Below are positions 50,629-59,564 of a DNA stretch of 64,000 nucleotides, piece by piece; the stretch's first letter is position 1, and each line of letters opens with the position of its first letter. The DNA is from Rhodanobacter sp. Root480 (GTDB taxonomy: Bacteria > Pseudomonadota > Gammaproteobacteria > Xanthomonadales > Rhodanobacteraceae). Below the pieces are notes generated by a model. The model ran no database searches and had not been told where the DNA came from. It was given only the letters and a program-made list of their open reading frames with translations. The stretch is from the NCBI RefSeq assembly GCF_001426645.1, contig NZ_LMEX01000002.1, forward strand, positions 392,322 to 456,321, given 5' to 3'. Made by a program: the position numbers and the translations under genes.

Positions 50629-51633
50629 ATGAAGCAGAGAATCAGGATGATCGCGCGGATGCTGCTGGTCGGCCTGCTCGCCCTGGCCACGCTGTGCTCG
50701 GGCGCGTGGGGCGCGCTGGCCCTGTGGTACCAGTTGCCGGGCGGCACCGTGGTCAAGACCCTGGGCAGCGTGGCCTGGTCGCTGGTGGTGATCGTGCTGG
50801 CCGGCATCGCGATCAGCCGTCGCAGCTGGCTTCCGGCGGGCATCTACCTGGCGCTTTACGCGCTGTTGCTGTTCTGGTGGAGCAGCATGGCGCCATCCAA
50901 TCTGCGCGACTGGGCCGACGATGTCTCGCGCCCGCTCACCGGTCGCATCGAGGGCAACCAGGTGGTGTTGCACAACGTGCGCGACTTCGCCTGGCGCAGC
51001 AACACCGACTACGACGCGCACTGGGAAACCCGCCGCTACGACCTGGACCACCTCGCCAGCGCCGATGCCGTGCTGTCGTACTGGGGCAGCCAGGCGATCG
51101 CCCACGCGATGATCTCGTTCGGCTTCGACGACGGTCGCCACGTGGTGTTCTCGGTGGAAATCCGCCGTGAGCGCCACGAGCAGTACTCGCCGATCGGTGG
51201 TTTCTTCAAGCAGTTCGAGACCACCCTGGTGGCCGCCGACGAACACGACATCATCCGCGTGCGCACCAACGTGCGCGGCGAGGACGATTACCTCTACCCA
51301 CTGCGCATGGACAAGCCCGCGATGCGTGCGCTGTTCCTGTCCTACGTGCGCGCCGCCAACCACCTGGCGACGACGCCGGCGTTCTACAACACGCTCACCT
51401 CCAACTGCACCACGATCGTCTACGACATGGCCCGCCAGATCGCACCGGGCCTGCCGTGGGACATCCGCCTGCTGCTCACCGGCTACCTGCCGGGATATCT
51501 GCACAAGGTCGGTGCGGTGGATCGCAGCGTGCCGGTAGATGTATTGCGCGAACGCAGCCGGATCACCGAGCGGGCGAGAAGCACGCGGGCGACGGACGAC
51601 TTCTCGCGGGCCATCCGCGAACGCACGCCGTGA
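50629..51633 (+). CDS. DUF4105 membrane protein
   Basis: A 334-residue inner-membrane protein. Two or three hydrophobic helices fill the first 85 residues (ARMLLVGLLALATL; VVIVLAGIAI; LALYALLLFWW). They are followed by the DUF4105 domain with DISFGF-type text (AHAMISFGFDDGRHVVFSVEIR) and the conserved FYNTLTSNCTTIVYD. The Cys in SNCTT suggests a cysteine-peptidase-like active site; function unknown. ATG 50629 overlaps GTG 50626. The adjacent divergent lipase-like lipoprotein gene may share its regulation. Confidence 0.85.
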   Translation: MKQRIRMIARMLLVGLLALATLCSGAWGALALWYQLPGGTVVKTLGSVAWSLVVIVLAGIAISRRSWLPAGIYLALYALLLFWWSSMAPSNLRDWADDVSRPLTGRIEGNQVVLHNVRDFAWRSNTDYDAHWETRRYDLDHLASADAVLSYWGSQAIAHAMISFGFDDGRHVVFSVEIRRERHEQYSPIGGFFKQFETTLVAADEHDIIRVRTNVRGEDDYLYPLRMDKPAMRALFLSYVRAANHLATTPAFYNTLTSNCTTIVYDMARQIAPGLPWDIRLLLTGYLPGYLHKVGAVDRSVPVDVLRERSRITERARSTRATDDFSRAIRERTP

Positions 51634-51651
51634 TCGAGCCCGGCGTCTTGC

Positions 51652-53091
51652 TCAGCGGTTCAGCGCGAAACGCGTCACCCGCCTGACCGGATCGGCCTCC
51701 ACCAGGCTCACCTTGACGTCGGCACCGAGTGGCAGCGCGCCGGTACCGGAAACGCCAGCCTCGATCGCCGGTTCGCGCACGATGACCGTGCCCTTGTGCG
51801 GGTCCTCGTGATCCACCTCCACGATGGCTCCCGGGAAAACTTCACCCACCCGCGACGCCAGCACCACCGCCTCGGCCAGGTTGAGCACCGCGCTTTCGTA
51901 CTGGCCGGCGCGATGACCGCAGGACTGCATGGTGGTCGGCAACCCTGGCAGCGCCGCCAGCACCCATGCCGGCACGGGTTGCCCCGCGCATAAGGCCACG
52001 CAGATCTCGCCGGTGTACCGATCCACCAGCCGTCGCAACGGTGCGGTGGCGTGGGTGTATTGCGCGGCCAGCGCCGAATGCATCGACTGCTCCGGCAGTG
52101 TGCCGTTGAAGGCGGCGTAGCCGGCCCCGCGCAGCACGCTGGTGCAGGCGGTGAGCATCGCCACGTGCAGGCTTTTGGTCGGGTCCAGCGAACGGATGAA
52201 GCCGGGGTAGTCGAGCGCGGCCGGCCAGTTGATGGCCAGCGCTCGCGCCGTCACGCGCAGGCGTTCGATCGAGCGCGGATCGGGCGGCGGCAGCGTGCGC
52301 AGGATGCCGACCCCGGCCTGCACCATCAGATGCGCGGCAGCCATGCCGGTCAGCAGCGAGATCTGCTCGTTCCAGTCCTCCAGCGGCAGGCGCGCGCGAA
52401 AGGCCAGCTCCCACCGACCGTCCACCACGCCCACCTCCTGCTCCGGCAGCGGCAGGCTGACGCCGCCACGGGAAACCTCGCGCCGGCGGCGCAGCTCGCC
52501 GATTTCGCGCAGCACCGCCCACATCGGGTCGGTCGTGCCCGCATCGATGAGCTTCTGCACGCCGTCGTAGTCGAGCTTCGCCCGACTGCGCACCTTGGCC
52601 CGCCGCACGTCGACGGCGATGCCTTCGCCGGTGTGGTCCAGCTCGATCGTCCACAGCAATGCGGGGCGCGGCTGATCCGGCAGCAGGGACGCGGCGTCCT
52701 CGGACAGTACCTTGGGGTGCAACGGAATCTTCGTCTGGCCGCCATACAACGTTTCGCCGCGCCGGTGCGCTTCCAGATCGATGGGGTCGCCCGCGCTGAC
52801 AAAGGCGGCCACATCGGCAATCGCGTAGTACACGCGGTAGCCGCCCTCGGTGCGCTCCACGTACATGGCCTGGTCCAGATCCATCGCACCTGCCGGGTCG
52901 ATGGTGACCAAGGCGATCTCGCTGCGATCCAGCGCCGGCCAGCGCGGCTGGGCCGCGGCGGCAACCGCGGCCGCCTCCACCTCAGGTGGAAACGCCGACG
53001 GCAGTTTCAGGTCGCGCTGGATGTCATCCAGGCCCTGCGAAAACGCCGTGTCGGCTTCGGGCTTGATGTGGAGGCGGCGGGTGGTCGACAT
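51652..53091 (-). CDS. Short RNB-domain ribonuclease (RNase II/R superfamily)
   Basis: A 479-residue protein that is mostly the RNB catalytic domain. The metal-binding aspartates lie in VTIDPAGAMDLDQAMYVE; the last Asp of the usual DxDD is Gln, as in the short actinobacterial-type members. AALLWTIELDHTGEGIAVDVRRAKVRS and HATAPLRRLVDRY with the GICVAL-like stretch are standard. The N-terminal cold-shock domains are missing and the C-terminal S1-like part is reduced. It should be a 3'-5' exoribonuclease with altered substrate handling. GGGAGC precedes ATG 53091. Confidence 0.88.
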   Translation of the reverse strand: MSTTRRLHIKPEADTAFSQGLDDIQRDLKLPSAFPPEVEAAAVAAAAQPRWPALDRSEIALVTIDPAGAMDLDQAMYVERTEGGYRVYYAIADVAAFVSAGDPIDLEAHRRGETLYGGQTKIPLHPKVLSEDAASLLPDQPRPALLWTIELDHTGEGIAVDVRRAKVRSRAKLDYDGVQKLIDAGTTDPMWAVLREIGELRRRREVSRGGVSLPLPEQEVGVVDGRWELAFRARLPLEDWNEQISLLTGMAAAHLMVQAGVGILRTLPPPDPRSIERLRVTARALAINWPAALDYPGFIRSLDPTKSLHVAMLTACTSVLRGAGYAAFNGTLPEQSMHSALAAQYTHATAPLRRLVDRYTGEICVALCAGQPVPAWVLAALPGLPTTMQSCGHRAGQYESAVLNLAEAVVLASRVGEVFPGAIVEVDHEDPHKGTVIVREPAIEAGVSGTGALPLGADVKVSLVEADPVRRVTRFALNR

Positions 53092-53238
53092 GAAGAGCTC
53101 CCTGGCTGGTGGGTTTCGATGATTCACCGCACGATCCGTCGCGGCAGCGGCCTTTTCAAGATAACCCACACCGTTCGGGCTACCGCGCCGCGGCGGCAAG
53201 GTGTAGAAACGACAGCTTCAGTCCCGCCTGATGGACCC

Positions 53239-53715
53239 ATGACCGACACCAGCCTGCTGATCCGCCTGGCCGAAGAGGAAGACGGTGATTTCATCCTTGC
53301 GCAGGTCACCCGCTTCGTGAATTTCACGCTGCCACCGTGGCGGCGCAGGGAGGCATGCATCGGCGGGATCCGGCGCGACCTGTTGCGGCATCTGGACGAC
53401 CAGCCACCCAACAGCTACCTGTTCGTGGCCGAGGATGCCGACGGCGAGCGGGCCGGGTTCATCCATCTGCAACGCACGGTGGATTTCTTCACCGGTTTCA
53501 GCAACTGCCACATTTCGGATCTGGCCGTCGCCTCGACGCATGAGGGCACGGGCGTGGGCAAGGCCTTGCTTGCGCATGCCGAAACGTGGGCGGCGGAACA
53601 CGATTGCCGGTTGCTGACGCTGGCCGTTTTCCCCGGCAACGAGCGCGCGCGGGCGCTGTATGCGGCGGCTGGCTATGCCACGGACCTGTTGCGGCTGGCC
53701 AAGCCCGTGGGCTGA
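53239..53715 (+). CDS. GNAT-family N-acetyltransferase
   Basis: A 158-residue acetyltransferase. SNCHISDLAVASTHEGTGVGKALLAHAETWA holds the acetyl-CoA pyrophosphate loop (R/Q-x-x-G-x-G/A variant HEGTGVG). LTLAVFPGNERARALYAAAGY is the C-terminal signature. ATG 53239 begins MTDTSLLIRLAEEEDGDFI. The substrate is unknown. It runs into a repeat-rich spacer. Confidence 0.9.
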   Translation: MTDTSLLIRLAEEEDGDFILAQVTRFVNFTLPPWRRREACIGGIRRDLLRHLDDQPPNSYLFVAEDADGERAGFIHLQRTVDFFTGFSNCHISDLAVASTHEGTGVGKALLAHAETWAAEHDCRLLTLAVFPGNERARALYAAAGYATDLLRLAKPVG

Positions 53716-53755
53716 GCGGCTACCCGACAACGCAGCCGATCATTCCCCCCGAGCA

Positions 53756-53960
53756 GGGGAAGCGAAAGCCCGCTCCTCCCCTCGCTGCACGGGGAGAAGC
53801 GAAAGCCCGCTGTTCCTTCCCCCGCTTGCGGGGGAAGGTGCCGAAGGTGGATGGGGGTACGCGGCAGGGCCGCGCTGCTGTTGGTTTCACGACAACCGAA
53901 GAGCGCCCCCTTCAGCCCTGCGGGCAGCTCCCCCCGCAAGCGGGGGAAGCGAAAGCCCGC
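53756..53960. repeat. Three copies of AAGCGAAAGCCCGC with C-rich palindromes
   Basis: The unit GGGGAAGCGAAAGCCCGCT occurs at about 53756-53774, 53791-53811 and 53942-53960. Between them lie CCCCCGCTTGCGGGGG (about 53820) and its relative CCCCCGCAAGCGGGGG (about 53931). The 276-bp spacer between the GNAT and SapC genes holds nothing else recognizable. Confidence 0.8.
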
Positions 53961-53991
53961 CCCTTCCCGTGGGTCGTGGGGCGCGGGTCGC

Positions 53992-54753
53992 TCAGTTGGT
54001 GGTCTTGTTGGCCGCTTCGGTCAGCTCGCGCTGGCTCAGGCGCTGGGCCACGCGATCGATGTTGATCAACGAAAGCAGGTGCGCGTAGATCCAGCCCATC
54101 GCGCCGCTGACCAGCAGCTCCTGCGTGACGGTGGCGTCCAGCGCGCGCAGCTTGTCCTCGTTGACCATGAACAGGCCGTTGAGGTTGATCGTCTTGCCGC
54201 CCTTCTCCAGCCGCAGGCTGCGCGACTCCAGCAGGTCGTGCTTGACGAGCTGCTCCATGAACCACTTGGTACGCGACACCTGGTCCTGGAACTCGCCCAG
54301 GAAGCCGATCGCCTTGGTCAGCATCTCGCTGTTGGTGCCGTCTTCCTGGAACAGGCGCTCGCCTTCGCTGGGGTTGAAGCCGCTGTAGGCCTCGTCCAGG
54401 AACACGGTGAAATCATCGCCCTCGGTGCCGGCCGGCTTCTCGGCCAGCACGAACGGGTAGCGGCGCACGAACGCGGGGATGTAGGTGTCCCTCTCCCACT
54501 TGCCCTCGGCGTCCACATAGAGGTTTTCGTTCTCGCGCAGGCCCAGCACCGCCATCGGGCCGGCCTCGGCAATGGTCTTGCCGCCGAACACGATCATCAG
54601 GTCGCGCGCGGCCACGGCGAATTCGGCACCGGTCAGGGGCACCGAATGCGCGTTGAGCGCGAATTTCAGGCTCTCAAGCGGTTTCAGCCGCAGATTCTTG
54701 TGTTCGTTGCGATTGAGCGGAACTGGACGCTCGTAGAAAAGGATTTCAGCCAC
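53992..54753 (-). CDS. SapC family protein
   Basis: A 253-residue soluble protein matching the SapC family: ERPVPLNRNEHKNLRLKPLESLKFALNAHSVPLTGAEFAVAARDLMIVF, YIPAFVRRYPFVLAE and the C-terminal LMVNE-like LFMVNEDKLRALDATVTQELLVSGAMGWIYAHLLSLINI. SapC proteins are named from Campylobacter surface-array loci and often sit near tryptophan halogenase and TonB receptor genes; neither is seen here. The GTG start at 54753 follows AGAGGTAAG. Function unknown. Confidence 0.88.
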   Translation of the reverse strand: MAEILFYERPVPLNRNEHKNLRLKPLESLKFALNAHSVPLTGAEFAVAARDLMIVFGGKTIAEAGPMAVLGLRENENLYVDAEGKWERDTYIPAFVRRYPFVLAEKPAGTEGDDFTVFLDEAYSGFNPSEGERLFQEDGTNSEMLTKAIGFLGEFQDQVSRTKWFMEQLVKHDLLESRSLRLEKGGKTINLNGLFMVNEDKLRALDATVTQELLVSGAMGWIYAHLLSLINIDRVAQRLSQRELTEAANKTTN

Positions 54754-54985
54754 GTTACTTACCTCTACCCCGCCGTGCCGGGGTCGCCACCGAAGCGCCC
54801 CCTACCAAACCCGGCGTCGGGGTCTGTGTTGATGGGCAACTATATCAGCGCCGATGCACGTCGGGAATCGGGGCAAGCCCTTGTAGAGACAGTGGCTTGC
54901 ACGCGATGGAAGGGGCATTTGGTCTATGCTGGCTGCCGACTGCATCGCGCAAACGCTCTTTCGCTACCGCTGAAGGAATCCGTAC

Positions 54986-55600
54986 ATGCTGATGGAAGTA
55001 ACGAATCAGCCTGATCTCCAGGCAACCCGGGTGCTGTCGCTGGATGTATCCGGCCGCATCCTGGACTGGATCAGCTGGCAGGACGCCGTCTGCCTGTACG
55101 TCCGCGAGGCCGTGGCCTGGACCCTGGGCGACCCCTGCCTCACCGTCCACGGTGGCATCAACCGCCTGCGCGGCGCGCAGAGCCTGCTGCACCTGCATCC
55201 GATCGTCGCCAGCACCGGCCACTGCCGCGACCACGCGGTGGACCCGGCGCCGGCGTTGACCAACACCGCCCTGTTCGCCCGCGACCGCCACCTGTGCCTG
55301 TACTGCGGCAACCACTTCACCCGTGCCGAACTCACCCGCGACCACGTGCTGCCGCTGTCGCGCCAGGGCAAGGACGAATGGGAGAACGTGGTCAGCGCCT
55401 GCGTGGCCTGCAACCTGAAAAAGAGCAACCGCACGCCGCAACAGGCCAACATGCCGCTGCTGGCGGTGCCATACCGGCCCAGCTGGGTGGAGCACCTGAT
55501 CCTGTCCAACCGCAACATCCTGGCCGACCAGATGGAGTTTCTGGTCAGCCACCTGCCGCGCAGCCGGCGCGGGTTGATGGTGGAAGCGAACGCGGCATGA
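54986..55600 (+). CDS. HNH endonuclease family protein
   Basis: A 204-residue protein with a C-terminal HNH/beta-beta-alpha metal nuclease: CLYCGNHFTRAELTRDHVLPLSRQGKDEWENVVSACVACNLKKSNRTPQQA (about 108-160), including both CxxC zinc pairs and the DHV and N residues. The N-terminal ~100 residues are unassigned. GAAGGAAT precedes ATG 54986. It is a widespread single-gene type; without a mobile or restriction context its target is unclear. Confidence 0.9.
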   Translation: MLMEVTNQPDLQATRVLSLDVSGRILDWISWQDAVCLYVREAVAWTLGDPCLTVHGGINRLRGAQSLLHLHPIVASTGHCRDHAVDPAPALTNTALFARDRHLCLYCGNHFTRAELTRDHVLPLSRQGKDEWENVVSACVACNLKKSNRTPQQANMPLLAVPYRPSWVEHLILSNRNILADQMEFLVSHLPRSRRGLMVEANAA

Positions 55601-55627
55601 CGGTCCGGTAGCCGAGGTGCCAGCTGG

Positions 55628-56161
55628 CTAGCTGGCTGGTTTCTCTTCGGCGGCGGCTTCGGCGGCCTTCTTTTCCTCTTCGGCGGCCTGACGCTGCTCG
55701 CGCAACTCGCGATCGATCTCCTTCATCTCTTCGCAGGCTTCCGTCTGTTCCTGCTCCACCTCCACTTTTTTTCCTTCGCGCGATCGGGTGGCTTCCTCCT
55801 TCCGCCGCGCGGCCAGCTTGCTGTAGTTCTCGCGGATGCGTTCCAGCGTGTCCTCGTCCAGGTTTTCCACGTCCAGCAGGCCGTTGTGCGCGGCGGTGGC
55901 GCGAATCAGCTCGTCCAGCTTGATCTGCAGCGCCGCGCTGTCGCGGTTCTGGCTGTTCTGGATCAGGAACACCATCATGAACGTGATGATGGTGGTGCCG
56001 GTATTGATCACCAGTTGCCAGGTGTCGCCAAAGCCAAACAGCGGCCCGGTGGCCGCCCACACCACGATCATGCCGGCGGCGAGCAGGAAAGCGCCCGGTT
56101 TGCCTGAATAACGCGCCGTGGACTCGGCAAAACGACGGAAAGATTGCGAAACTTTGCTCAT
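55628..56161 (-). CDS. Low-affinity iron permease family protein with charged coiled-coil tail
   Basis: A 177-residue protein. The N-terminal ~95 residues match the family: FAESTARYSGKPGAFLLAAGMIVVWAATGPLFGFGDTWQLVINTGTTIITFMMVFLIQNSQNRDSAALQIKLDELI, with two membrane helices. The last ~75 residues are Glu/Lys/Arg/Ala-rich (ARRKEEATRSREGKKVEVEQ...; AAEEEKKAAEAAAEEKPAS) and should form a cytosolic coiled coil. The name comes from fungal Fet4; bacterial iron transport by this family is not established. ATG 56161 is divergent from dxs. Confidence 0.88.
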   Translation of the reverse strand: MSKVSQSFRRFAESTARYSGKPGAFLLAAGMIVVWAATGPLFGFGDTWQLVINTGTTIITFMMVFLIQNSQNRDSAALQIKLDELIRATAAHNGLLDVENLDEDTLERIRENYSKLAARRKEEATRSREGKKVEVEQEQTEACEEMKEIDRELREQRQAAEEEKKAAEAAAEEKPAS

Positions 56162-56299
56162 GGTTCGATTACCGGTGCCTGGATCGGCGCCAGCTTGCCG
56201 TGACGATCGTGTGCCAAACGTGCAGGCGGAGCACCTTCGCACCGGGGATTTCACGGCTCCACGCTTGCCCCACTTCGCCGCTAGCCCAACAATACGCCG

Positions 56300-58189
56300 A
56301 TGAACGACCTTTCCCGTTACCCCCATCTCGCCGCGATCGAGACCCCGGCGGATCTGCGCCGCGTGGCCGACGACGAGCTGCCCGTCGTGGCGGACGAACT
56401 GCGCCAGTACCTGATCGAATCGGTCGCCAGCTCGGGTGGCCACTTCGGCGCCGGCCTGGGCGTGGTGGAACTGACCGTGGCCCTGCACAGCGTGTTCGAC
56501 ACGCCGCATGACCGGCTGGTGTGGGATGTGGGCCACCAGTGCTACCCGCACAAGATCCTCACCGGCCGCCGCGACCGCATCACCACGATCAAGAAGAAGG
56601 ATGGCCTGGCGCCGTTCCCGCGCCGCGCCGAGAGCGAATACGACAGCTTCGGCGTGGGCCATTCGTCCACCTCGATCTCGGCCGCGCTGGGCATGGCCAT
56701 CGCGGCGCAGCGCCAGGGTGACCATCGCAAGGTGGTGGCCGTGATCGGCGACGGCGCGATGACCGCCGGCATGGCGTTCGAGGCGCTCAACCACGGCGGC
56801 GATGTGGAGCCGGACATGCTGGTGGTGTTCAACGACAACGGCATGTCGATCAGCGAAAACGTGGGTGCGCTGACCAAGATGATGGCCCGCGCCATGGCCA
56901 GCCAGCGGCTCAACGAGTGGCGCGAGCGGGCCAAGCGGGCGATCCCGAAGCAGTCGTTCTTCGGGCGCCTGTTCAAGAACTGGGAGGAGCACGCCAAGGG
57001 CATGTTCGTGCCCAGCACGCTGTTCGAGGAGCTGGGTTTCCACTACACCGGCCCGATCGACGGCCACAACATGCCGCAGTTGCTGCAGGCGCTGCGCACG
57101 GTCAAGCAACTGCCCGGCCCGCAACTGCTGCACGTGGTCACCACCAAGGGCAAGGGCTACGCACCCGCCGAAGAGGCGCAGATCAAATACCACGCGGTGG
57201 GGCCGTTCGATCCGCAGGCCGGGCTGACCAAGAAGGCGGCGACCAGGCCCACCTACACCGACATCTTCGGCGACTGGCTGTGCGACATGGCAGCCGCCGA
57301 TTCGCGCCTGCTGGCGATCACCCCCGCGATGCGCGAAGGCTCGGGCCTGGTGCGTTTCTCGAAGGAATACCCGCAGCGCTATTTCGATGTGGCGATCGCC
57401 GAGCAGCACGCGGTGACGCTGGCCGCCGGCATGGCCTGCGAAGGCGCCAAACCCGTCGTGGCGATCTACTCCACCTTCCTGCAACGGGCCTACGACCAGG
57501 CGATCCACGACGTGGCGCTGCAGAACCTGGACGTGACCTTCGCGATCGACCGCGCCGGCGTGGTCGGCCCCGACGGCGCCACCCACGCAGGCAGCTTCGA
57601 CCTCACCTTCCTGCGCTGCCTGCCGCACATGGTCATCATGGCGCCGGCCGACGAAAACGAATGCCGCATGATGCTGACCACGGCGTACCAGCATCCCGGC
57701 CCCGCGGCCGTGCGTTATCCGCGCGGCGTAGGCTCCGGCGTGGCGATTCATCACGAGCTGGAAACCCTGCCCATCGGCAAGGCGCAACGGCGTCGCCGCG
57801 GCCACGGCCTGGCCCTGCTCAGCTTCGGCGCGATGCTGGAGCCGGCGGCGGTGATCGCCGCCGAACTGGATGCCACCCTGGTCAACATGCGCTTCGTGAA
57901 GCCGCTGGACGAGGCGATGATCCTGGAACTGGCCAAGACCCACGAAGGCTTCGTCACACTGGAAGACAACGCCGTCGCCGGCGGCGCCGGCTCAGCCGTG
58001 GCCGAGTGCCTTGCGGCCAACGGCATCACCGTGCCGATCCTCCACCTCGGCCTTCCAGACGTCTATCTGGAACACGGCAGCCGCGAGGAAGTACTGAGCA
58101 TGGCAGGCCTTGATCTGCCGCAGATCCGCGAGGCCATCCACGTACGGTTCCCCATGCTGACGACGACGTACGTGGCCCACGCGGGGTAA
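56300..58189 (+). CDS. dxs: 1-deoxy-D-xylulose-5-phosphate synthase
   Basis: A 629-residue thiamine diphosphate enzyme, the first step of the MEP isoprenoid pathway, joining pyruvate and glyceraldehyde 3-phosphate. Motifs: [33 protein letters not shown], the ThDP-binding [18 protein letters not shown] to [14 protein letters not shown], the catalytic E of [16 protein letters not shown], and [15 protein letters not shown]. Length and order are standard. ATG 56300 is divergent from the iron-permease-like gene (138-bp spacer). Downstream is a repeat island. Confidence 0.97.
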   Translation: MNDLSRYPHLAAIETPADLRRVADDELPVVADELRQYLIESVASSGGHFGAGLGVVELTVALHSVFDTPHDRLVWDVGHQCYPHKILTGRRDRITTIKKKDGLAPFPRRAESEYDSFGVGHSSTSISAALGMAIAAQRQGDHRKVVAVIGDGAMTAGMAFEALNHGGDVEPDMLVVFNDNGMSISENVGALTKMMARAMASQRLNEWRERAKRAIPKQSFFGRLFKNWEEHAKGMFVPSTLFEELGFHYTGPIDGHNMPQLLQALRTVKQLPGPQLLHVVTTKGKGYAPAEEAQIKYHAVGPFDPQAGLTKKAATRPTYTDIFGDWLCDMAAADSRLLAITPAMREGSGLVRFSKEYPQRYFDVAIAEQHAVTLAAGMACEGAKPVVAIYSTFLQRAYDQAIHDVALQNLDVTFAIDRAGVVGPDGATHAGSFDLTFLRCLPHMVIMAPADENECRMMLTTAYQHPGPAAVRYPRGVGSGVAIHHELETLPIGKAQRRRRGHGLALLSFGAMLEPAAVIAAELDATLVNMRFVKPLDEAMILELAKTHEGFVTLEDNAVAGGAGSAVAECLAANGITVPILHLGLPDVYLEHGSREEVLSMAGLDLPQIREAIHVRFPMLTTTYVAHAG

Positions 58190-58221
58190 GCGGGATTCGG
58201 GATTGGGGATTCGCAAGAACC

Positions 58222-58684
58222 GTCTTGCTTTCCGCTTCTCGCTTCTCGCTTCTCGCCTTTTGCTTTTCGCTTTTTCGCTTCTGCTCCCCACCGAGTGCGG
58301 GCCAGGATGGCCCGCTGCTCTACCCGGGGCCCCTGTGCGGCGGTGAGGCGGGGTCGACAGGCCGCGTAGCGGGCGAGTCCATGGATGGACTCGCCTTTTC
58401 GCGCGGGCAGGAGCCCGCTCGAAAAGCCCGACTCCGACTCACGGACTTGCCGGGCATGGATGCCCGGCAAGCGCCAAGTGGGGTGGCCTTTCTCTTTGGT
58501 TACTTTCTCTTTACTCCGGGCATCCTGCCCTCCGCCCTTCGGGCCAGCTTCGCTGTTCGCACGCGCTTCCTGCGCGTGCGTGGCCACGCAAAGAGAAAGT
58601 AACTCGGCTGCCGTAGGCAGACGAAAGCTCTTGCCCTAAGGCCGCACGAAACCAAAAGCGTCGCGACTGAATTCGCTCCTACAA
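58222..58684 (+). ncRNA. GGA-loop stem-loop module, copy C (putative structured RNA)
   Basis: The 547-bp gene-free spacer after dxs holds this module. It has a CGCTTCT-rich tract (58222-58287) and GGA-loop hairpins at 58297-58315 (stem GCGGGCCA), 58372-58395 (GGCGAGTCCAT), 58403-58418 (GCGGGC) and 58446-58471 (CTTGCCGGGCAT). Then come GCCAAGTGGGGTGGCC, GGTTACTTTCTCTT, TCC-loop hairpins at 58518-58530 and 58558-58580, and a REP-like end (58684). From 58495 on it is almost identical to 37625-37733. No strong promoter was found. Confidence 0.5.
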
Positions 58685-58736
58685 ACATCAAAGCATCGCG
58701 CACGACCGAAGGAAGTCCCTTGGACACGGTGCGCTC

Positions 58737-59564
58737 CTACGCCGGATTGCGTGCGCCTGAAACACGGTCGCGCTGCTCCAGATCCTGCGCGGTGAACACA
58801 TCGTCATAGCCAGCCTGATGCAGCAACGCCCTCGCCGCCTCGCCCTGATTCCAGCCGTGCTCGAACAACAGCCAGCCGCCGGGTGCCAGGTGTTCGCGCG
58901 CGCTGGCCACGATGCGGCGGATATCGTCCAGTCCATCGCGCCCCGAGGCCAGCGCCGTAGCCGGCTCGAAGCGCAGATCTCCACGCGCCAGATGCGCGTC
59001 GTCCAATTCGATATACGGCGGGTTGGAAGCGATCAGTTCGAACCGCGCATCACCCAGCGGCGCCATCCAGTCGCCCTGCACGAAGGCCACGTTGTCGATC
59101 CCCAGTCTCGCCGCGTTGCGTCGCGCGACCTCAAGCGCCGCCGCGCTAGCATCGGTGGCGGTCACGCGGCAAAGCGGCAACTCGCTGGCCAACGCCAACG
59201 CCACCGCGCCACTGCCGGTGCCCAGATCCGCCACTGCGCAAGCCGAATCGCGTGGCAGGTGTTCCAGCGCCAGCTCCACCAGCAGCTCCGTCTCCGGGCG
59301 CGGGATCAGCGTGGCCGGCGTCACCTCCAGGTCGAGCGACCAGAAGCCACGCAGGCCCGTGATGTAGGCCACTGGCTCGCCGCGCGCGCGACGCTCCAGC
59401 AGTTCCGCATAAGCCGTATGGACGTCCCTATCAAGTACGTCGTCGGCATGCGTGAACAGCCAGCTGCGCTGCTGCTGCACAACGTGCAGCAGCAGCAACT
59501 CGGCCTCGGCGCGGTCACCGAGTTGCCGCGCGGCATCGGCCAGCAGGTGGCGCACGTCAGGCAT
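58737..59564 (-). CDS. prmC: Release factor N5-glutamine methyltransferase
   Basis: A 275-residue class I methyltransferase that methylates the GGQ glutamine of peptide release factors. ADLGTGSGAVALALA is the S-adenosylmethionine loop and IASNPPYIE is the glutamine-binding NPPY motif. The N-terminal helical bundle (about 1-85, ending GEPVAYITGLRGFWSLDLEV) is typical of PrmC. ATG 59564 overlaps the stop region of the upstream 1371-residue protein gene by 8 bp, so it is translated from that transcript. Its stop lies in a degenerate REP-like hairpin. Confidence 0.95.
   Translation of the reverse strand: MPDVRHLLADAARQLGDRAEAELLLLHVVQQQRSWLFTHADDVLDRDVHTAYAELLERRARGEPVAYITGLRGFWSLDLEVTPATLIPRPETELLVELALEHLPRDSACAVADLGTGSGAVALALASELPLCRVTATDASAAALEVARRNAARLGIDNVAFVQGDWMAPLGDARFELIASNPPYIELDDAHLARGDLRFEPATALASGRDGLDDIRRIVASAREHLAPGGWLLFEHGWNQGEAARALLHQAGYDDVFTAQDLEQRDRVSGARNPA

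Noticed and set aside
53756..53960. CRISPR array
   Set aside because: Only three units, uneven spacing, spacers themselves palindromic, no cas genes.
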